NCBI GenBank assembly: GCA_021641325.1
Contig: JAJXPD010000003.1
Span: forward strand, 4,352-24,417
Direction of reading: 5' to 3'
Origin: Opitutales bacterium
GTDB lineage: Bacteria; Verrucomicrobiota; Verrucomicrobiia; Opitutales; Intestinicryptomonadaceae
Length of the DNA: 20,066 bases
Below are positions 14,494-20,066 of this stretch, piece after piece. The translations under genes were made by a program, and so were the position numbers. Numbering within the stretch: position 1 is the stretch's first letter; each line of letters opens with the position of its first letter. The notes under the pieces are model-generated. The model saw nothing but the letters and a program-made list of their open reading frames with translations, did no database searches and was not told the origin of the DNA.

Positions 14494-15411
14494 ATGAAAA
14501 AATCGCTTTTTATTCTGTCGATGTCGCTTGCGGCTATGCCCGCATTTGCCGAATCCGCGCTTGACTCCGTCGCCTGCATGGGCAGGGTCGCGCCCGCCGA
14601 GCGCATTGCAAAGCTCACTGCGGCGTCGCCGACGGGCGCGCAGCCCGTTGTCAAAACGCTCTTCGTGAAAAAGGGAGACTTTGTCGAAAGCGGCGCGAAG
14701 GTCGCCGAAATGGCGGGGATTGACAAGGCGAAGGCGTCGCTCGAACGCGCCGAAGCCGTGCTCGCGGCGGTGAAGAGCGCGTCGGCAATCCGCGTGCAGC
14801 AGCAGAAAAATCTTGTGGACGACCTCGGCGGCTCGTTCGCGCAAAACAAAAAAATTCTCGACGAAAAAGACCCGCCGCGCCGCGAGCGCGAGGAAATCGA
14901 GTACGAGCAGGAGTCGCTTGCCCGCAAAATCGGACAGGCAAAAGGCATGCTCGCGCTTGTCGAGGCCAACGAAAAGAACGTCGTTGCGGAAGCCGAAAAA
15001 GTCGTCGCCGAGTCTCGCCGCCATTTCGAAGAATTCACACTGCGCGCGCCCGTTTCGGGCGAAATCGTCGAACTCAACTGCGAGCGCGGAGAGGCGGTCG
15101 GCGCGGAGGGCGTCTGCGAACTCGCAAACACCCGCGAGATGTTCGTAAACGCCGAAGTCTACGTTGCCGACATCGCGAAAATCAAGGTCGGCGACAGGGC
15201 GGAAATCACCGCCGACGCGCTCGGCAAAAAGGTTTTCGGCGGGGCGGTCGTGCAGATTTCGGGCTATGTGAAGTCGAACAGGCTGTTCAGCACCGACCCA
15301 AGCGAGTACTCCAACACCCGCGTGATTGTCGCAAAAATCAAGCTCGACGACGCTTCGAGCTTCAAAAACCTCATAGGCTCGCAGGTCAACGTGCGCATCC
15401 TTTTGAAGTAG
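14494..15411 (+). CDS. Periplasmic adaptor (membrane fusion) subunit, DevB/HlyD-like
   Basis: 305 residues. A signal peptide (about 1-19, MKKSLFILSMSLAAMPAFA) suggests export. The mature part shows a split biotinyl-lipoyl domain. Its first half, KTLFVKKGDFVESGAKVAEMAG, is followed by a long helical hairpin rich in Ala, Glu and Lys (about 70-175). The second half reads LRAPVSGEIVELNCERGEAV. Beta-barrel segments follow and the protein ends in GSQVNVRILL. The GRVAP start of the mature domain resembles DevB adaptors of cyanobacterial DevBCA exporters. It would bridge the inner-membrane permease encoded next to an outer-membrane channel. The start is set by the signal peptide; the open frame upstream to 14299 lies inside xseA in another frame. 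The exported substrate is unknown. Confidence 0.8.
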   Translation: MKKSLFILSMSLAAMPAFAESALDSVACMGRVAPAERIAKLTAASPTGAQPVVKTLFVKKGDFVESGAKVAEMAGIDKAKASLERAEAVLAAVKSASAIRVQQQKNLVDDLGGSFAQNKKILDEKDPPRREREEIEYEQESLARKIGQAKGMLALVEANEKNVVAEAEKVVAESRRHFEEFTLRAPVSGEIVELNCERGEAVGAEGVCELANTREMFVNAEVYVADIAKIKVGDRAEITADALGKKVFGGAVVQISGYVKSNRLFSTDPSEYSNTRVIVAKIKLDDASSFKNLIGSQVNVRILLK

Positions 15412-15415
15412 CAAA

Positions 15416-16603
15416 GTGGCGCGGAACAAAAAAAGTCTTTTCGAGAAAATCGTGCCGCTCGGCATTCCGCTTGCGTGGCTACAACTGGCGTCCGAAAGCA
15501 AGCGGTTTGCGGTGGCTCTTGCGGGCATCACGTTCGCGGTGGCGATGATGCTCTTCCAAATGGGGCTTCAAACCGCGCTCTACAAACAGGTTGTCGGCCC
15601 GCTCCTGCTGCTCGACGGGCAGGTTATGATTGTAGGCTCGCACTACGAATATTTCGGGGTGGGGCGCGGCTTTGCAAACGTAAGGCTGCATCAGGCTCTC
15701 GCGAACCCCGACGTTGTTGAGGCGAATTCGATAAAGCTCGGCTGCGCGTCTTTCAAGAGCGTCGGCGACGGCCGCGAGCGCGACATCTTCCTTATCGCCT
15801 TCGACCCGTCCCGAAAGGTCTTTTTATCAAAAGATATTTGCGAACAGCAAAATTTATTAAAAAACCACGGAACGGTTCTGTTCGACTCGCTCTCGCGCTC
15901 GCAGTACGGCGACGTCGGCAGGCTGTTCGAAAGCGGCGGAAAAGTCCGCACGGAAATCGCGGGCGAAAAGTCGGACATTGTGGGGCTTATCGAAATAGGG
16001 CCTACGTTTGCCGCCGACGGCAACGTGCTTATGAGCCTTGCCACGCTCGAAAAATTCTGGCACTCTCCGTCGGGCGTAAGCGATGTGGGTGTCCTGAAAC
16101 TGCGCGAGGGGGCGAACCCCGACGAGGTTGCGGAGTCGCTGAAAAAGATTTTTCCGCAAAGCGTGAAGGTGATGACAAAAGACGAGTTTGTAAAGTCGGA
16201 AAAGGCGTACTGGGGCAAGCGCACGCCCATCGGCTTCGTAATCGGCGCGTCGATGGCGGTTGCGATTTTCGTCGGAGCGGTTATCGTCTACCAGATTTTG
16301 TACACCGACGTTTCCGACCACATTCCCGAATACGCTACATTGAAAGCAATCGGATTTGCCGACTCTTTCTTTGTGGGGATAATTGTGCAGGAGTCTTTCA
16401 TTCTGTCGTTCTTGGGCTTTATCCCCGGGGCGTTGCTCGCCGAGCTTCTCTACATTATGACGCGCGAGATTGCGGGAATGCCGACGTACATGTCGCTCGA
16501 CAGCCTGCTTATCGTCTTCGGTCTGTCGCTTTCGATGTGCGTTTTTGCGGGGCTTTTGGCGACGCGCAAGCTCCGCAAGGCGAACCCCGCCGACATCTTC
16601 TAA
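15416..16603 (+). CDS. ABC transporter permease, DevC-like (MacB/FtsX type)
   Basis: 395 residues from a GTG four bases after the adaptor stop. The N-terminal part IPLAWLQLASESKRFAVALAGI and the first membrane helix (about 33-55) are characteristic of DevC. A large extracytoplasmic domain (about 60-270) follows, then three helices (about 280-303, 320-350 and 362-385) with the coupling segment EYATLKAIGF before the second. MacB/FtsX-type permeases drive substrate extrusion through the adaptor using an ATPase of the LolD/MacB class. No ATPase gene lies next to it, and a terminator follows, so the partner must be encoded elsewhere. A short AT-rich stretch near 15829-15865 stands out from the GC-rich surroundings but keeps the frame. 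Confidence 0.85.
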   Translation: MARNKKSLFEKIVPLGIPLAWLQLASESKRFAVALAGITFAVAMMLFQMGLQTALYKQVVGPLLLLDGQVMIVGSHYEYFGVGRGFANVRLHQALANPDVVEANSIKLGCASFKSVGDGRERDIFLIAFDPSRKVFLSKDICEQQNLLKNHGTVLFDSLSRSQYGDVGRLFESGGKVRTEIAGEKSDIVGLIEIGPTFAADGNVLMSLATLEKFWHSPSGVSDVGVLKLREGANPDEVAESLKKIFPQSVKVMTKDEFVKSEKAYWGKRTPIGFVIGASMAVAIFVGAVIVYQILYTDVSDHIPEYATLKAIGFADSFFVGIIVQESFILSFLGFIPGALLAELLYIMTREIAGMPTYMSLDSLLIVFGLSLSMCVFAGLLATRKLRKANPADIF

Positions 16604-16637
16604 GCAAGCCGCCGAAGCGCGTCTGCATGGGTAAGAA

Positions 16638-16667
16638 AAAAGCCGGCCTTCGTTAAGGTCGGCTTTT
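16638..16667. terminator. Bidirectional intrinsic terminator between the permease and aroK
   Basis: AAAAGCCGGCCTT (16638-16650), loop CGTT, and AAGGTCGGCTTTT (16655-16667) form a 13-base-pair stem with one G-T pair. It is followed by T-rich sequence on the plus strand and a T-run on the minus strand. It serves both converging genes. Confidence 0.9.
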
Positions 16668-16669
16668 CT

Positions 16670-17233
16670 TTATTTGGCGTTTCGTTTTTTTGCGAGCTTT
16701 CTGCGCTTTGCCGCGTAGATGCGGAAGATTCTGTCTTCCGAAACTTTGAGGTTGGGGTCTGCGGCAATCGCCACGCCGCTTCGCATGTAATAGGGCGTGC
16801 GTTCGGCAAGCAGGGATTTTATCTTTTCGAGCCTGTTGTCAACGTTCAGAAGAGGGCGTTTGTCGTTGCCCGAAACGCGGGCCAAAATTTCGTCGGGCGA
16901 GCTGAACAAAACCACGCTTACGCCTTTCGATTTCACAAGTTCGGGCATGTCGCCGCGGCAGCAAAGCCCGCCGCCGCACGCCACCACGCAGCCGTGGTCG
17001 GGGTGTCCGCTTTCGATGAATTCGCGTTCGAGCTTTCTGAAATATTCCTCGCCGTATTTTGCGAAGATGTCTTTTGTCTCCATTCTGCACTTGCTCTCGA
17101 TTTCGGCGTCGGAGTCTATAAAGCGGAAGCCGAGCCGTTTTGCGAGCCTTTTGCCGAGCGCGCTTTTGCCCGTGCCCATAAATCCGAGGAGATACAGGTT
17201 GGGCGAAAATTTTTTGTCGGAGCTTTGCGGCAT
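16670..17233 (-). CDS. aroK: Shikimate kinase AroK
   Basis: 187 residues, normal for shikimate kinase. The Walker A loop GFMGTGKS is at 17-24. The shikimate-binding residues follow: Asp40/Asp42 in FIDSDAE, Arg66 in EEYFRKLE and the glycine trio 87-89 in ACGGG. The lid arginine sits in NDKRPLL near residue 133. It phosphorylates shikimate on the way to chorismate, the precursor of aromatic amino acids and also the substrate of MqnA in this window. The C-terminus is strongly basic (KRRKLAKKRNAK). No Shine-Dalgarno is visible before the ATG. The gene ends at a bidirectional terminator and appears monocistronic. Confidence 0.95.
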   Translation of the reverse strand: MPQSSDKKFSPNLYLLGFMGTGKSALGKRLAKRLGFRFIDSDAEIESKCRMETKDIFAKYGEEYFRKLEREFIESGHPDHGCVVACGGGLCCRGDMPELVKSKGVSVVLFSSPDEILARVSGNDKRPLLNVDNRLEKIKSLLAERTPYYMRSGVAIAADPNLKVSEDRIFRIYAAKRRKLAKKRNAK

Positions 17234-17240
17234 GGTATTT

Positions 17241-17270
17241 TCAATATTTCACATACCGCTTTTATTGCAA
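17241..17270 (-). promoter_or_regulatory. Weak candidate promoter of aroK, possibly leaderless
   Basis: On the minus strand TTGCAA (17265-17270), 18 bases, then TATTGA (17241-17246), seven bases before the ATG at 17233. The hexamers are imperfect; the spacing to the ATG matches mqnE and the DevB-like gene. Confidence 0.3.
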
Positions 17271-17312
17271 GCCGAAAACGCGCCCGCCGCCTCCTAAAAT
17301 TCCGACAAGCGC

Positions 17313-17346
17313 AAAAAAAAAGACGGCGCAATGCCGTCTTTTTTTT
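17313..17346 (-). terminator. Intrinsic terminator of gapA
   Basis: AAGACGGC and GCCGTCTT form the stem around a GCAAT loop. On the minus strand the stem is followed by a long T-run (complement of 17313-17321). It lies about 34 bases past the gapA stop. The A-run on the other side makes it potentially bidirectional. Confidence 0.92.
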
Positions 17347-17379
17347 GCGGAGACGAATCTCCGCGTTCGAATGCCGCAA

Positions 17380-18450
<1,071 letters not shown>

Positions 18451-18569
18451 CTCTTTTTTTCGATTTTTTCTTCTCCCGTCGGAAACGGCGGGCGGGCGCA
18501 AAAAATTCTCGACTATTCCGCGGACTTCCGTTTATTTATCTGCGCAAATACCAACACACATATCTGTAT

Positions 18570-20066
18570 ATGAGAAAAAAACTGGCATTTTTTGCGGGGC
18601 TTGCGCTTGCGGCTTCCGCGCTTTGGGCGAACGTGAGGCTCGAAAACGGCAAGCTCGCCGTCGAGTTCGACGACTTGGGCAATCTTGCATTGCTCAAAAA
18701 CAAAATTTCGGGCGAAAACTATGCGGGCGGGCAGGGGCTTTGGCGCATAATCTACACGCAGAACGAGCTTCTCGAAGAGCCCGTCGAGTCGGAGAGCGTC
18801 CCCGTGAGGGTTGAAAAAAAGTCCGACACGCTCGCGACGCTTTCGTTCGGCGGAGAATTTCCCGTGGAGGTCGCGTGCCGCTTGGAGGCCGAGGAAGTCC
18901 GCTTTTCGGCGAAAATTTCGAACAACTCGAAAGACAAAATCCTGCGCGAATTCCAGTTCCCGATGATTAAAAACGCGGGCATCGACAAATCGGCAAGCCT
19001 CGTGAATTCGGGCGGAGGCGGCGCGCTTGTACCCGACTTTTACAAGCATGTGGAGCGCGCCGAAACCCAGTACAAATCGCAGGACAACATCGCCGTCGAG
19101 CACTACGTCCCGTACCCGATGTCCCGCACGATGAACATGTTTGTAATTCAAAACCCAAAAGGCTCGCTCTACTTCGCCTCGATAGACCCGAATTTCGAGC
19201 TTACCCTGCATTTGGCAAGATACCGCAAGGAAAACGGCAAATTCAAGTTTCTCGACGTCGCCATGGTGAAGTACCCGTTCATAAAACCGGGGGAATCGTA
19301 CGCAACCGCGGAGTTTGCCGTCGCCCCGACCGTCGGCGATTGGCGCGAGGGGGCGCGTCTGTACGCCCGCGCGTGCGAAAGCTTCTTCAAAATTCCCGAG
19401 CGTCCCGAATTCATAGAAAATATGAACGGCTGGCAGCGGATAATTATGCGCCACCAATACGGGCGCGTGTTCTTTCCGTATGCGAAGCTCGACTCCGAAA
19501 TCGGCACGGCTGGCTTCGAATGCGGGCTTGACACCATTCTGCTTTTCGGCTGGTGGAAAGAGGGCATGGACGCCGGCTATCCCGACTATTCCCCCGAAAC
19601 GGAGCAGGGCGGCGACGCCGTTTTGCGCGAAAACATCAGGAAATACCAAGCCCGCGGCGGAAAAGTGCTACTCTATTTCAACGGACAGCTCATCGACGTT
19701 TCGACCGACTACTACAAGAGCGGCCGCGGAGAAAAAGTCTGCGTAAAAACTCCGAGCGGGCTGCCGCACATCGAACGCTATCCCTTTGGCGGCGACGGCA
19801 CGGGGCTCCGTGTGCTCGGGCACAAGACCTTTGTGACGGCGTGCCACGGAACCGACGAATGGGAGCGCGTGCTCAAAGGATATGTGGACCGCGCGGTGTC
19901 GCTGGGCGTCGACGGAATATTTTTCGACCAGCTCGGAAGCGGCAGCCAAATATGCTGGGACGCTTCGCACAAGCACAAAGTGCCGTGCACCGACATGATG
20001 AGGCACAAGTCGGAAATGCTCGGAAAAATCCGCGCATACATAAAGTCGAAAAAACCCGATTTGGCG
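18570..20066 (+). CDS. Secreted glycosidase-like protein, DUF6259-type (3' end missing)
   Basis: 499 codons are open from the ATG at 18570 to the window edge, so the C-terminus is missing. A signal peptide (1-20, MRKKLAFFAGLALAASALWA) predicts export. Residues about 21-265 look like a beta-sandwich lead domain (VRLENGKLAVEFDDLGNL and many short strands). From about 280 a TIM-barrel-like part begins: NGWQRIIMRHQYG, ILLFGWWKEGMDAGYPDY near 312, GGKVLLYFNGQLID near 360 and LGVDGIFFDQLGSG near 445-458. The Asp in FFDQ at a strand end is a candidate catalytic residue, as in related glycoside hydrolases. The pattern recalls DUF6259 proteins of Verrucomicrobiota and allies, which lack a proven substrate. 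It is divergent from gapA and has no clear Shine-Dalgarno. Confidence 0.6.
   Translation, partial: MRKKLAFFAGLALAASALWANVRLENGKLAVEFDDLGNLALLKNKISGENYAGGQGLWRIIYTQNELLEEPVESESVPVRVEKKSDTLATLSFGGEFPVEVACRLEAEEVRFSAKISNNSKDKILREFQFPMIKNAGIDKSASLVNSGGGGALVPDFYKHVERAETQYKSQDNIAVEHYVPYPMSRTMNMFVIQNPKGSLYFASIDPNFELTLHLARYRKENGKFKFLDVAMVKYPFIKPGESYATAEFAVAPTVGDWREGARLYARACESFFKIPERPEFIENMNGWQRIIMRHQYGRVFFPYAKLDSEIGTAGFECGLDTILLFGWWKEGMDAGYPDYSPETEQGGDAVLRENIRKYQARGGKVLLYFNGQLIDVSTDYYKSGRGEKVCVKTPSGLPHIERYPFGGDGTGLRVLGHKTFVTACHGTDEWERVLKGYVDRAVSLGVDGIFFDQLGSGSQICWDASHKHKVPCTDMMRHKSEMLGKIRAYIKSKKPDLA

Noticed and set aside
18513..19649. 378-codon open frame on the minus strand
   Set aside because: It is antisense to the secreted glycosidase-like gene, whose signal peptide and domain pattern are convincing.

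Overview
The window looks like a GC-rich chromosomal segment of an anaerobic, probably gut- or sediment-type bacterium. The best guess is Verrucomicrobiota (Opitutae-like) or a neighbouring PVC lineage. The guess rests on gene content: a class III anaerobic ribonucleotide reductase, the futalosine route to menaquinone, and a secreted DUF6259-like glycosidase. No rRNA or other marker gene is present, so the taxonomy is inference. I see no mobile elements, CRISPR arrays, tRNAs or rRNAs, and no gene looks broken.

Layout. Positions 1-356 hold the C-terminal end of an ion transporter or its regulatory subunit (RCK_C/TrkA-C domain). Positions 456-3191 (minus strand) hold nrdD-nrdG, followed by a 363-base, partly AT-rich intergenic region with dyad repeats. 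Positions 3555-4807 (minus) hold thiE coupled to a membrane-anchored Asp23/AmaP-like gene.

Positions 4860-12402 are the centrepiece: a compact divergent menaquinone cluster. Leftward run the UbiA-type prenyltransferase (mqnP), the UbiX flavin prenyltransferase and the UbiD decarboxylase. Rightward run mqnE, mqnA, mqnC, mqnD and mqnB. Almost every junction overlaps or nearly touches. Together these genes carry chorismate through aminofutalosine, dehypoxanthine futalosine, cyclic DHFL and 1,4-dihydroxy-6-naphthoate, and then through prenylation and decarboxylation. Only the final methyltransferase and the polyprenyl diphosphate synthase are not in the window.

Positions 12446-16603 (plus) hold a VTT/DedA-like membrane protein overlapping xseA, then a DevB-like periplasmic adaptor with a DevC-like permease but no ATPase gene. 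A bidirectional terminator separates these from aroK (minus). Then come gapA (minus), with its own terminator and promoter, and, divergently, a secreted DUF6259-like glycosidase that runs off the right end.

Two modes of translation start are suggested. nrdD, the AmaP-like gene and gapA have a clear AAGGAA Shine-Dalgarno. mqnE, the DevB-like gene and aroK have none, and each has a -10-like hexamer exactly 7 nt before the ATG, as expected for leaderless mRNAs. I found no clearly undescribed system. The most useful leads are the complete mqn divergon and its palindromic control region, the possible leaderless promoters, the orphan DevBC pair and the repeats upstream of nrdDG.
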